The notes beneath the pieces are model-generated. The model had not been told where the DNA came from. It did no database searches and saw only the letters and a program-made list of their open reading frames with translations. A program made the translations under genes and the position numbers. A stretch of DNA of 64,000 bases from Diospyros lotus. Taxonomy: Eukaryota > Streptophyta > Magnoliopsida > Ericales > Ebenaceae. This document shows, piece by piece, positions 34,241 to 45,470 of this stretch. How positions within the stretch are numbered: position 1 is the first letter of the stretch; each line of letters starts with the position of its first letter. The stretch is from contig NC_068347.1 in the NCBI RefSeq assembly GCF_014633365.1, positions 15,026,433 through 15,090,432 of the forward strand, given 5' to 3'.

Positions 34241-34772
34241 ACTTGCTAAGCTTTAGCTCACCTATTTATTTTTCCCACGTTTTAAGTGATGAGAGCTAGA
34301 GGAATTGAGGAGATTGCTTGGAGGTAGACTCACCTAGTAACCCATGGCATAGGATTTTAGTTTTGGACTAGTAGTTTTGAGACACTTATTCATTATTCAT
34401 TTATTTATCCATTCTTTTAATTGTTTAATCCTACAATTTTGAATAAATTTGTTTTGGTTTGGTTGGGGATTTGGTTGGACCCAAATCTTCCATTTGGATT
34501 GAGTTATTTACTTGGTTAATATTTCTATTGTTGTGGAGTTGGGGATTGAAACTTGAACTATTTGGTGGTAGTTGAGGTGTTGGATGAGTGTGATTAGGTG
34601 TCTTTAGTTGTGTTATGGATGCAGTGTCCTTCTACAGGTTGGCTAAGCCCAATTTATAGGGGAGACTCTGCTGAAATTTCTTGCTTTGGGATTTTAATTC
34701 TATTAGAATTACTAGGGTAATCCTCACAGTACGTATGCACAACTTTTCTTTTTCCTTTAAAGAGTTGAGTTC
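34241..34772 (+). mobile_element. LTR-like relic
   Basis: Motifs in order GCTAAGCTTTAGCTCACC, CCAATTTATAGGGGAGACTC, TGCTGAAATTTC resemble the 3' part of long plant gypsy LTRs. The Tat LTR at 34773 cuts it off. No border was found. Confidence 0.3.
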
Positions 34773-35161
34773 TGGTGAGGGGATATTTTACTAAGGGCAA
34801 ATTTACTATACTACCCTCGGAGATTACCAGCCTGGTGCCGCCAGGTGCTTGTCTCAGGAAGCGCCACGTGTCCTCCAAATCTTCATCCCGTATTTGATTT
34901 CGAACGAGATTAACTTGGTCAACCGAGATTCTCCCCAACGACATTTTCAAAGGTTATCATATCTCTTCACAGTAAGCTCTACGTTATCTTTAAATAGAGG
35001 TCAACTTCTACAAGTATGGGTATCTAACTACTATGCGACTTTTCATTTCGGGTATTTTCTTCTACTGACTTGAGCATCGGAGTTCTCCCAGGGGATTAAA
35101 GGCCCCGCCCTTACAGGTATTTGCTTCGAGGCAGACCTCGGTGATCGGTCCAACATCATCA
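34773..35161 (+). mobile_element. 5' LTR of a Tat-lineage gypsy element, 389 bases
   Basis: TGGTGAGGGGATATTTTAC ... ATCATCA, followed directly by the primer site and gag. It contains GACTTGAGCATCGGAGT, a hallmark of this LTR group, and TTAAATAGAGG near 34990 as a TATA candidate. An inverted copy of exactly the same length lies at 36148-36536. Confidence 0.8.
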
Positions 35162-35163
35162 TT

Positions 35164-35181
35164 TGGCGCCCACCGTGGGGC
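35164..35181 (+). other. Primer binding site of the Tat element
   Basis: TGGCGCCCACCGTGGGGC, two bases after the LTR end. This form is common in plant Tat elements. Confidence 0.75.
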
Positions 35182-36147
35182 TGGTTGCTATATCTGCTCT
35201 TGTTCGTGGAGTACCTTAGACGAGCTCAAGTTCTCCCCATTATAACGACAAGAAGAAATCCATTGCGAGCTGCTAATACTCAACCTGTCCCAGATCAGAG
35301 TTAACACCAACCACCAGAGAGTGGACCCCTAGGGGATCATACCCCAGATCCCTCACAAGACTGTGTCGCCTAGTTAGAGGGACAGGTCCAACGCTTGACG
35401 AAATTACTCAACACCTTTTTATCCCAACAACAACCTCCAGAGGGGAGACTAGGGGAGCACTCCAACCACGATAGTCGACACTAGGGAGACCGTCACTCTA
35501 GTCATAGAGAATTTTAAGGTAACGGATCCCCCCGTGCTGGGAGGGAGTCCTATCGGGACGAGAGACGGAGCGGACCCTCCAGGCGTGGCGAGTATGGGAG
35601 AGGCTAAGCTCAGAGGAGGAGGAGTCCTCTGGTCCCAATTATGCCCGAGCCGAAGGGGCTCAACGAGAAAGGCGTTTGCGGCATTTGGAGATGGAGGTTG
35701 CAGAGTTGAGACGGAGGGAGGAAGAGCCACATGACATTGTTTCTAATCATCCATTAAGTCGGGAGATCATGGCGATTATTCCATCCGAGCGCCTCCGAAT
35801 CCCAGCCATATGGAGGCACAATCGACCCTGCTGACCACTTGAATCTCTTCGCCTCTCATATGATGGTCCAAGCGGCACCTGATGCTATGTGGTGTAGAGT
35901 ATTCCCGGCCACTTTGGAAGGACATGCATGAGCTTGGTATTCAAGCCTAGCACACCGGTCGATTGCTAACTTCAGATAGCTTCGGAACAAGTTCTTGGCG
36001 CATTTCGCTCCCTTCCGAAGGCACCGAAGGTCAACCATGACCCTTGTGAATCTCAAGCAGAATTAAGGGGAGTCATTAACAGATTTTGTGGCTAGATTTA
36101 ATATGGAGGCATTGAGCATTGAGAATCTCGATCAGAGTATTTCCAAA
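35182..36147 (+). pseudogene. Tat gag, N-terminal part, many stops and frameshifts
   Basis: Plus-strand relics of gag: an acidic or polar leader, then about 35660-35820 reading RLRHLEMEVAELRRREEEPH and SREIMAIIPSERLRIPAI across shifted frames, then the core helices (35840-36060). Homology to the inverted copy at 36537-36938 makes the assignment firm. It is cut at 36147 by the inverted LTR, in the middle of gag. Confidence 0.65.
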
Positions 36148-36536
36148 TGATGATGCTGGACCGATCACCGAGGTCTGTCTCGAAGCAAGTACCTGTAAGG
36201 ACGGGGCCTTTAATCCCCCGGGAGAACTCCGACGCTCAAGTCAGTAGAAGAAAATACCCAAAATGGAAAGTCACATAGTAGTCAGATACCCATACCTGTA
36301 GAAGTTGACATCTATTTAAAGATAGCATAGAGCTTACTCTGAAGAGATAGGATAACCTTTGAAAATGTCGTTGGAGAGAATCTCGGTTGACCGAGTCAAT
36401 CTCGTTCGAAATCAAATACGGGATGAAGATCTAGAGGACACGTGGCGCTTCCTGAGACAAGCACGTGGTGGCACAAGGCTAGTAATCTCCGAGGGTAGTA
36501 TAGTAAATTTGCCCTTAGTAAAATATCCCTTCACCA
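36148..36536 (-). mobile_element. Inverted Tat LTR, 389 bases
   Basis: Reverse complement of the 34773-35161 LTR over its whole length, with the same termini (TGGTGAAGGG...ATCATCA) and small differences only. Its 3' side (minus) is followed by TTTGG and then gag text rather than the primer site. Its 5' side abuts an inverted gag piece. Confidence 0.85.
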
Positions 36537-36938
36537 CTCGGTGCCTTCGGAAGGGAGCGAAATGCGCCAAGAACTTGTTCCGAAGCTGTCCGAAGTTAGC
36601 AATCGACCGGTGTGCCAAGCTTGAACACCAGGCTCGTGCATGTCCTTCCAAAGTGGCCGAGAAAACTCTACACCACATAGCATCAAGTGCCGCCTGGACC
36701 ATCATGTGAGAGGCGAAGAGATTCAAGTGGTTAGCAGGGTCAGTTGTGCCTCCATATGGCTTGATGGCTGGGATTCGGAGGCACTTAGATGGAATAATCG
36801 CCATGATCTCCCGACTTAATGGCTTATTAGAAACAATGTCATGTGGCTCTTCCTCCTTCCGTCTCAACTCTACAACCTCCCTCTCCAAATGCCGCAAACG
36901 CCTTTCTCGTTGAGCCCCTCCGGCTCGGGCATAATTTG
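36537..36938 (-). pseudogene. Inverted Tat gag fragment
   Basis: On the minus strand an open frame begins RHLEREVVELRRKEEEPH and runs through HLNLFASHMMVQAALDAMW and FGQLRNKFLAHFAPFRRHR. It then reads into the inverted LTR as if LTR were coding. It duplicates 35640-36050 of the forward gag but is less damaged: no stop over about 120 residues. The right edge (GCCCGAGCC) adjoins forward-oriented gag at 36939. Confidence 0.8.
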
Positions 36939-37500
36939 GCTAAGAGGCCTCCCCAGACGTTCATGGAGATCTTGATCCGAGCCACTAAGTACATTAATGC
37001 CGAGGAGGTAATGCGTGCCAAGAGAATTGAATACTTGGACAAGAAAGAGAAGAAAAATCAGAATAGGGAGTAGAAGCAAGAAGATAAACCAGGCCGACGG
37101 GGGGAAATGTCGGGCCCCCAATGGAGTCCGGTTAGGTTCACCCTGCTTAATACCCCTCGGGCAAAGATCTTGGCTACAATTGAGAATAAGGATTACTTGA
37201 AAAAAACTGAGACCTATGAAGGCCCTGGCTAACAAAAGGAGTGAAGACAAGTATTGTCGATTCCATCGAGATCATGGACATGACATGGAGGAGTTCCATC
37301 AGTTGAAAGAGGATATTCAGGAGCTCATCAATCGAGGTTTCCTAAGGAGGTTAGTGGCTAAGGATACTGAGCCACAAAGGGGCGAACGTCGAAGGTCAAG
37401 GAGCCCTCCTCGTAGACGTGGTAGATCCTAGGAAAGGCGCAGGACCAGGACTCCGCCTAGGAGAGAGAGTCGCCATGGGGAGGGGAGTCCCCCACAACAT
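36939..37500 (+). pseudogene. Tat gag, C-terminal part
   Basis: Resumes forward orientation: LAKRPPQTFMEILIRATKYI, then a charged stretch with a stop at 37071, then KYCRFHRDHGHDMEEFHQLK at 37250-37310. The last is the H/C-containing segment typical of Tat and Ogre gag-pro junctions. An Arg/Ser-rich basic tail ends in a stop at 37429. Confidence 0.7.
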
Positions 37501-37515
37501 TTAATTTTTCACACT

Positions 37516-38100
37516 TTGGTGACTGGGATGGTGCCAGGCAAGAAGTTAGGAGAAAGCTCAGATCTGCATCGAAACGGTGGAGTCAAGAGGGCTCGACCAG
37601 AGGACGTTATCTCCTTTACGGATGACGAGTTGCCCGGGTATTCAGTTTCTAATGATCCGCTGGTCATCACAGCAAAGTTGGGGAAATGGAAGCTTCGACG
37701 GATCCTCGTGGACCCGGGGAGCTCTTCTGAGGTTTTGTATCGATAGGCCTTCTTAGGCATGGGATACGAGATGGAACAATTAAAGCCATCTCATGTCCCT
37801 CTGATTGGATTCGACGGGGAAGTGGTGTATGCGGACGGTATGTTTCAACTCTCATTAACTCTTGGAAAGGGTTCTCGGTCTGCCCAAGTCATGTTAGACA
37901 ATTTGGTAGCAGAGGTCCCCTCGGCCTACAATATGATCCTGGGGAGATCGAGGTTAAATTCTCTACAGGCCGCGCCGAGTACTTACCACATGGTGCTTAA
38001 GTTCCCCACTGCTATGGGGGTTGGCGAAGTCAAAGGAGACCTAAGGTCCGCCTGGGAGTGCTACATGGCATCCATCAACACAGTTAGGGGTATCATGTAG
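37516..38100 (+). pseudogene. Tat aspartic protease, one in-frame stop
   Basis: Frame includes FTDDELPGYSVSNDPLVITA and the active site RRILVDPGSSSEVLYR. The usual second residue is Gly, Thr or Ser, and here it is Pro. A TAG at 37744-37746, where a Gln or Asn codon is expected, splits it. It then continues AFLGMGYEMEQLKPSH, and NMILGRSRLN marks the end of the domain. More stops at 38098, 38116 and 38137 precede the reverse transcriptase. Confidence 0.75.
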
Positions 38101-38148
38101 GAGCAGTCAGAACCCTAGGAAGACTCAGGACGAGGATAGGGCCCCAAG

Positions 38149-39700
38149 GTGAGGAAGGTCGGAATCTCTCCTCCTGCCACTGTCAATTTTTTGCTGGAGG
38201 GCCCAGAGGACCCGAAGACTGCTGAGCCGGTGGATGAGCTCGTAGAGGTACCATTGGACTCGGACCGACTTGATAGATGCATAAGGGTGAGCGCCCAATT
38301 GAAAGACCCTCTTCGGGCCCGAATTGTATCCCTTCTTCACCAATATGGAGATATTTTCGCATGGTCAGTCCACGACATTCCTGGCATAGACCCAGAAGTG
38401 ATGACGCACCATTTGGGAGTGAAGCGGGGGTACCAATCCGTCATACAGAAGAAGAGGAATTTTGCCCCAGATAAGGCAAGGGCTATAGAGGCCGAGGTGG
38501 AAAAACTGATGGTAGCACGATATATTCGGGAGGTCGATTATCCAGAGTGGCTCGCCAATGTGGTTCTAGTCCCCAAGGTAAAAGGTAAGTGGAGGTTATG
38601 TATTGATTTCACTGACCTTAACAAGGTCTGTCCAAAAGATAGTTACCCACTTCCCCGGATTGATGCCCTAATTGATGGCACGGTCGGATGCCACCTTATG
38701 AGTTTTTTAAATGCTTTTCAGGGATATCATCAGATCCCATTGCATAAAGAGGATCAAGAGAAGACGTCATTCATTACGGACCGAGGCATCTATTGTTATA
38801 CTGTTATGCCTTTTGGTTTGAAGAATGCAGGAGCTACATACCAATGGCTTGTAAATAGGCTCTTTCAGGACCAGTTAGGATGCAACATGGAGGCCTACGT
38901 GGATGACATGCTAGTAAAAGGTTTACTAGCAGAGGAGCACCCGACAGACCTAAAAGAGTGTTTCAAAACCTTGCGCAGGTTCCAATTGAAGCTTAATCCC
39001 TCTAAGTGTGCTTTTGGTGTCTCTGCAGGGAAGTTCCTCAGGTACATTGTGCATCATCGTGGGTTCGAGGTGAATCTCGAGAAGATTAAAGCGATACTAG
39101 AAATGCCGACCCTAAGAAGCATTAAAGAGGTCCAGCATCTCACGAGAAGGATAGCGGCTCTAGGGAGATTTCTCTCCCAGTTGGCAAAAAAGGGCCTCAT
39201 TTTCTTCAAAGCCCTGTCCAGGACCAAGGAATTTGTTTGGGACGTCAAGTGCCAGGAGGTCTTCAGCGAGCTTAAGGGATGTTTGGCCTCACCGCCAGTC
39301 CTCACCAAGCCAAGGATGGGCGAGCCGCTATACCTCTACCTGGCCGTAGCAGATGAGGCAGTGAGCTCAGTGTTAGTGCACGAAGAGAATAAGAGGCAGA
39401 GGCCAGTATACTAAATGAGCAAACGATTGTTTGTGGTAGAGGCTCGGTATTCCCCCATGGAGAAATTAGCATTTGCCCTGGTCGTCTCAGCGAGAAAGCT
39501 GCGACCCAACTTCCAGGCGCACTCTATCATCGTGCTTACTGACCAGCCTCTAAGGCAGGTTCTAGGGAAGCCGGAGCTCTTAGGGAGAATGTTGAAGTGG
39601 TTGATGGAGTTAACAGCATTCGACATAGAATATAAGCCTCGTTCAGCTATTAAGGCACAGGCCTTAACAGACTTCATCGTCGAAGGATTTGGGCTTGGCG
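38149..39700 (+). pseudogene. Tat reverse transcriptase and RNase H, catalytic Asp lost
   Basis: A 421-codon open frame carries the fingers (ANVVLVPKVKGKWRLCIDFT), palm and thumb of a Ty3/gypsy reverse transcriptase. YVDDMLVK is intact. However, motif A reads MSFLNAFQGYHQI: the first catalytic Asp (normally F-M/L-D-A) is Asn at 38710-38712. The RNase H follows (PLYLYLAVADEAVSSVLVHE). A TAA at 39411-39413 interrupts just before MSKRLFVVEARYSPMEKLA, where an aromatic residue of the usual YVSK is expected. It ends near ALTDFIVE. Not active in its present form. Confidence 0.9.
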
Positions 39701-39714
39701 GATCTACAAATGAC

Positions 39715-40180
39715 AGCATAGGACCATGGATGTTGGCAGTGGATGGAAACTCAAACTCTGGGGGAGGAAGAGCTAGGCAAATGATTAGCGCCCTAAGGGT
39801 CAGTCCTGGTTATACGCTCTGCATTTTGAGTTCCGGGTGTCTAACAATGAGGCCCTCATAGCAGGGTTGAGGCTCGCCGCACAGCTTGGGGTGAGGCATC
39901 TCAACGTATAGTCCAATTCTAACCTTGTGGTTCAACAGGTGAAGGGAGAATACTAGGCCAGGGAGGACCACATGTCCAAATATTTGGTTTTTGTTCAGGA
40001 ATTGATGAGTCATTTTCGATCTGTGAAAATTGAGCATGTGCCTCGATCCCAGAATGTGGAAGCAGACACCTTGTCCCAAATCGCCTTGGCCTCTTTCCCG
40101 ACTAATTTCAGACAGATTTTTATCGAGACACTACCCCAGAGAAGCATTGACGAGATGGTGGAGCATGTCTCGACCTAGAA
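39715..40180 (+). pseudogene. Second (archaeal-type) RNase H of the Tat element
   Basis: WMLAVDGNSNSGGG starts an additional RNase H, which is diagnostic for the Tat/Ogre/Retand group. A frameshift occurs near 39810. The sensible frame then reads HFEFRVSNNEALIAGLRLA (four residues shorter than the usual NNEAEYEALxAG, so a catalytic Glu region is altered). Stops follow at 39909 and 39954, then HMSKYLVFVQEL and HVPRSQNVEADTLSQIA. Confidence 0.8.
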
Positions 40181-40189
40181 CCAAGTTGG

Positions 40190-40564
40190 ATGGACCCTCT
40201 TGTCAGTTATTTAAAGGATGGCAAGCTACCGGAGAGTGACTTAGAGACCCGTGAGCTAAAAATGAGGGCCCAGAAGTTTATACTAATCAATGAGGAGTTA
40301 TATAAGAGATCCTTCGCTCAACCACTCTTGAAGTGCATGAGGCTATGCAAAGCTAACTATGTTTTAAGAGAGATCCATGAGGGAATATGTGGGAGTCACA
40401 TAGGAGCCCAAACTCTTTATCAGAAAGCCCTTCGACAAGGTTACTACTGGCCAATTATGGTGTCTGATGCAGAGCAGCTGGTCAAGAAATGTGAAAGATG
40501 CCAACGGGTTTCTAACCTGATTCATGTTCCTAGTGCCATGCTCACCCACTTGGTTCAGCCGTGC
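40190..40564 (+). pseudogene. Tat integrase, N-terminal zinc-binding part
   Basis: Contains LREIHEGICGSHIGAQTLY and VKKCERCQRVS, the H-x(n)-H / C-x2-C zinc site, complete. The frame runs into the solo LTR at 40565 after HLVQPC. Confidence 0.85.
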
Positions 40565-43078
40565 TGTAATACCCAGGAATAATACAAGGCCATAAATAAT
40601 ATTAGATAAAGGGTATAAATGGAATTTGCAGAAAAATAAGACTATAGGGTACACTAACGCAGCTTTGGATGACCGAATTAGTCGGAGGGAGTACCCCGGA
40701 CCCTAGATAGCCAGGGAAAATGGTATCCTATCGACGAGCGATTTAAACTATGATTTTTAGTGATGAAATAAATTGAATCAGGAACAATTTTCAGTACAAC
40801 CGTCGACCGGGCTGAGAAAATCGAATCGGAGTAGGAGACGTCCGAAAAGTCAACGAAACATGTCAGGGACTAATATTTTAAGTATAAAACAACCCTTAAG
40901 CGATTTTGGGTTAAATCAAATGGATTTAAGGACAATTTGACCAGTTGGGCCTAAGTGCAGTTTCCTAATTTTGCCCGAGGGAGGTCAAAACGGTAATTTT
41001 TCAGAAGTTCGAGGGTCAAATGAGATGTACTAAACTTATGGGACTTAGTGGTATGTTTGGATAGTTTAGGGGCACAAGGAAAAGGGCTGAAATGACAAAG
41101 AAAGAAGCAAGGGGGTTAAACTGCAATTTAACAAAAGCTGCACAGTGTGAACGCAAGAAGGATTTCGGTCGCCGCAATCCGTCGCACATGGGGGCTGTTT
41201 CCGGGGATGGGACGGCCGAGGCGGACCTGGGGAAGGTCGCATATGGTCGAGGGATGCTTAGGGGCCAAGCCTTGGCCTCTGATTGGATGAAAAACGGCCG
41301 GAAATCACCTATATATATCTAGGTTTTTGGCCAAAATTTGACACTCAAATTACTCATGAATGAGGATGAATCGAGGCGAGTGGTTAGGGGGCTTTTGATC
41401 CTTGTGAGAATGGGAGACAATCTGGAGAATTTGGCATGGTTTAGTGTTCATTTGAAGCTGGTTCGAGAATGGTCGGAAAACCCTAGGCGGACCGTCGCGA
41501 GCCACCTGCAACTGGCCGTTTGGGCCACTTTTCGGTGGCCTTTCGGCCTGAAATTGGTGCTATTGGGATCGACTTGTAAAGGGCTTCAAGGGGGCGCCCT
41601 TATTTCGGCCATCGGAGCAACCGCCGGAGACTGGTTCAACGAGGAAGAAGGTGGCGCATGCAGTCACGCGCCAGTCTCCACACGCACCCACGCGCCAGGC
41701 GCGTGAGGGCGCGTGAAATGGGCATTTTGGGTATTTCCTCTTCCAGTATTTTTGTTAATTTATTTGAGGATTTATCATGTTGAAACATTTTGGAAAATGT
41801 TTGAGGAAATAATTATTTTGGAATTATCAAGGAGAAAATAGAGAAAATTAAGGAAAATTGAGGAAAATGGATTTTAATACTTCCTCAATTAAATATGATA
41901 TTTAGGAAGTATCTTGGCTGGAGGTTGAGCACGAGTTCAAGTATTTGGGATTTGGCACCTAAATCGAGGCCGTGCACGAGGATCAAGGCGATCCGAATAC
42001 GTTCGAGATGAGTGGTCTGATCCTATCTTTACCTTATCTTGAAAACATGGTGGAAGGTGTGTAGTGGGTTCAGGTAGGCGATGTTACCCTCCCGAACTTA
42101 GGTTACACACAAATGGGACCAGTTCTAGTGAGCGGTTTTACCCTCCGGAACTTGGGTTATACTGGAAAAGCATTTCATTTATGTATTTATGTCATCATTT
42201 GCATATTGTACATGTGATATATTACATCAACTATTTTTACTTACAAAAGAGTCGGTGCATGGCGTGTGATTTTCATATCATCGAGGTATTGATATTCGTG
42301 TCAATGTTGTTTTCTGTGTTGGACGGGTTGGGGTCTACTTGAGAAAGGGACAATGTTAATCCAGGTGAACGGGTGTCACACTGGGGCACTCGAGGGAATA
42401 ATGTTAAACCAGGTGAACGGGTGTCAAGACGGTGCACTCGAGGGATTAACATTAGACCAGGTGAACGGGTGTTACAGTGGGGCATTCGAGGGATTAAGTA
42501 TGTCAGGGGAGTTTCTCAAGTTAGACATGTTCTGCATGTTACCGCTTGTCTAAATATGCCATGCTCGTGTGTCTCTCATGCATTGTAAAATCTGTTTCTA
42601 TACCGTCACTTAGATGTTTATCATCTAACCTGGGCTATGCCCCTGGAACGTTTAATGTTCCAGCCAGGGACTGCTGCGAAGGCAAGGATGTGGCCGGTTG
42701 AGGGCCAATGGTGCTTAGTTTGTTAGTCGTTGTAACGTTTGGAGGCTTTAGTATGTATTTCAGGTCGTAAATGAACAATTGTATAATAGCGATTTTATCA
42801 TTTGATCTGTATTAAGTATTTTGCTATGGAAATACAATGTAAGAACTATGGTGTTTTGTTATTAGTGTATCCGCTGCGTTGTATTAAGACTCGTTTAGTT
42901 TAAGATTATTGATCTTGATAGTTAAACGGGCAAGACTGGGGTTCGCGGGGTTTTGTTTCTGCATGTGAAGATTGTTCTTGAAATACCGCGCGTGTTTAAC
43001 TTAAAGAGAAAAAAAAAAAAGAAAAGAAATCCCGGGAATACCCTTATAGTGACACGCCTGGCGAGACGGGGTGTTACA
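40565..43078 (+). mobile_element. Solo LTR, 2514 bases, in the Tat integrase; target duplication CGTGC
   Basis: Starts TGTAATACCCAGGAATAA and ends GACGGGGTGTTACA. CGTGC stands on both sides (40560-40564 and 43079-43083). The CCTATATATATC stretch at about 41308 is the TATA candidate, which gives the plus orientation. Removing the element and one CGTGC rejoins the integrase frame between its zinc domain and catalytic core. It shares terminal type with the 18521 solo LTR, but internal similarity is not obvious. Confidence 0.9.
42361..42504 (+). repeat. Minisatellite, exact 48-base unit x 3
   Basis: Units start at 42361, 42409 and 42457, each CCAGGTGAACGGGTGT followed by a variable part and GCACTCGAGGGA or a close variant. 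Just upstream, 42070-42170 holds a two-fold repeat with TTACCCTCCSGAACTTRGG. Confidence 0.9.
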
Positions 43079-43083
43079 CGTGC

Positions 43084-43539
43084 CCCTTCGCCCAATGGGG
43101 GATTGACATCCTAGGTCCGTTCCCGCCTACCGTAGGTCAAGTAAAATTCTTGATTGCAGCTATAGATTACTTCACTAAGTGGATAGAGGCCGAGCCCCTG
43201 GCCTCTATCACTGTACGAAAAGTGAAGCAATTTTTATGGAAGAACGTGGTTTGTCGATTTGGGATCCCACGAGTGATTGTTTCAGATAATGGGACTCGGT
43301 TTACAGATCGGACGGTCAAGAAATGGTGTCAGAAGTTGGGGATCAAGTAGCACTTCACCTCTGTAGCTCATCCACAAGCTAACGGACAGATTGAGCTTGC
43401 CAATAAGACTATGCTCCATGGACTAAAAGCCCAGGTAGACAAGGCAAATGGCAGTTGGGTGGACGAGTTACCGAGCATCCTTTGGTCTTATCAGACCACG
43501 AGGAGGGGGTCCACCGGGGAGATGACTACACTCCCACCC
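43084..43539 (+). pseudogene. Tat integrase catalytic core, truncated by an Athila element
   Basis: Frame resumes WGIDILGPFPPTVGQ (first Asp), then IPRVIVSDNGTRFTD (second Asp), and AHPQANGQIELANKTM (Glu), so D,D,E are all present. A TAG at 43348-43350 (GIK-stop-HFTSVAHP) breaks it. The frame stops at 43539 after SYQTTRRGSTGEM, where the Athila LTR begins. The rest of the integrase and the 3' LTR are not in the window. Confidence 0.85.
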
Positions 43540-45456
43540 TGCAATTAAAACACAAAACAAAACACAATAAAAATTTTATATTTTTTTCTTTATTTAGGTG
43601 AGAGGTTTATACTCGTCAGTGTACGAGTGCAGTTGTAGTCCAAATTTAAATTTATATTTTCTGAATGAGTCCAGGTCGTCCACTGAGAGATTTATTTATG
43701 GCAAAATAAAAAGAATGTCACACACAAGCACACACGCATTTGGACAAATTGGCAACAAGATTTTTTATGGTTTTTTAAACAACAGATACTAGGAAATAAA
43801 TTAAGGCAGTAATTGAAATAAATACTTAAAGTGAGAATATAAAATTGGATAGTACTTGAGTTAAGACAATTTCAGTGCCAACCCGTTGATTCCCAAATTT
43901 TAACAGATAAGGTTAGTAACATTAATTTAATTTCACATATGAGGGTTTGTTATTAAATGCAATTAGAGATGATGATAGTTCTAGTTTAAGCAATCCCCAT
44001 ACATGATATGCGAGATTCTAATTTAAGCAACTACCATAAATCCAATTACAATTAATATACAAGACAACTAAATTAATCATCTGGGTTTGGGAATGATAGC
44101 GTTTCCAGTTCTAGTAACTCTCATGCGTGACATGAAATCTCTAATTTAGGCTTACACTCCAATCCAAACTTAGTGATTTCTCAATAATTAAGACACACTC
44201 ATACTGAAATTTAAATTAATGTTACTCATTTAAAGCGCAACTTTCTTTGAGAATCATTGGCGTTGGACACTGTCCTTGCCTTAACCCAAGATTAGATTTA
44301 GCTACTCATTTCCATTTAAAAGTTAATTGACATGAATTTAAACGACGTAATTTAAATAACAGAATTTAAATGACAAGAATTAAAATAGCAGAAACTAACC
44401 GGCCACTTAGGCGGTGGATAATTAAAATACAAGAATTAAAATTATAGAAATTTAAAGGCATAAACTAACCGGCCATTTAGGCGGTGAATAATAAAGTAAC
44501 AATAAATGACATAAGAATTTAAAAAAACAAAGAAAGGAAGTAAGATCACAAGAGAAAATACTAAAGAAAATGAGAGAGAACAAAAGCAATTCTCAAAGAG
44601 AGAATTCTAAGGAAATAACTAAACTTTGATTCAAGAATAATAATCACACTTACAAATGCAATCAAGTGAGCTATTTATAGGTCACAAGATGCAATACAAA
44701 CCACATAATTTCAATTATTCAATTAGACATAATTATATCTAATGGACACTCACACACTTAAAGTTAAATGGATTTTAGCTATAATACACACCTAATATTA
44801 AATGGATTTTAGCTAAAATACATACCTAATAAAGCACTCATAAAGTTAAATGGATTTTAGTTATAATAGCCACCTAATAGTTAAATGGATTTTAGCTAAA
44901 AAACACACCTAATAAAGCTCTCACATAAAAAAATAAAAATAGATTTCTATAAATTGGTTTTTTAATCTTCATTAGGATTAAAAATAATCCTTGGGCCTTC
45001 TCCAAAAAATATCTTCCATGGGTTGCTCAAATTGGGCCTTAATTCTTCATGGGCTTGAATTCTTCATGGACTTTAATTTTTCATGGGCTTGATTTCTTCA
45101 TGGGTTTGATTTCTTCATGGACTTGAATTCTTTATGGGCTTGAATTCTTCATGCCTAAAAAAAATAATTTAATGTTATTAATAAATTATATATTATATAT
45201 ATGTATTACACATGGCACATATATATATTAGATTATATTATATATATATATTACATGCATGCATATAATGATGTATATGTATTATATATAATTTTATATA
45301 TTATTATTATTTACTTTAGAACTTCATTTCATTCATCTTTCAATTTAAACTTGCATATAACTATAAAATATATATTAATATCTAATTTAAGCCATTTTTA
45401 ATATCAAAAGAAGGGTATAATTATAACAAAATTTTTACAAAATTAACCACTAATCA
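43540..45456 (-). mobile_element. Athila 3' LTR (-), 1917 bases
   Basis: Minus strand: starts TGATTAGTGGTTAATTTTG at 45456, next to the polypurine tract, and ends GTTTTAATTGCA at 43540, next to the Tat integrase. A CTATAAATAG promoter sits at 44671-44680 (minus). The presumed target copy is CACCC (43535-43539), but the partner is lost with the other end of the element. Confidence 0.75.
44755..45160 (-). repeat. Two tandem arrays inside the Athila LTR
   Basis: 44760-44915: four units of about 40-45 bases containing GTTAAATGGATTTTAGCTA. 45028-45155: about seven units of 19-20 bases built on TTGAATTCTTCATGGGC. Also in this LTR, AACCGGCCACTTAGGCGGTG at about 44397 recurs at about 44466. Confidence 0.8.
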
Positions 45457-45470
45457 TACCCCCCAACTTA
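45457..45470 (-). other. Polypurine tract of the Athila element
   Basis: Minus strand TAAGTTGGGGGGTA, directly before the TG of the 3' LTR; second-strand priming site. Confidence 0.75.

Noticed and set aside
41092..41706. 76- and 122-codon frames
   Set aside because: Inside the 40565-43078 solo LTR, in its leader; compositional only.
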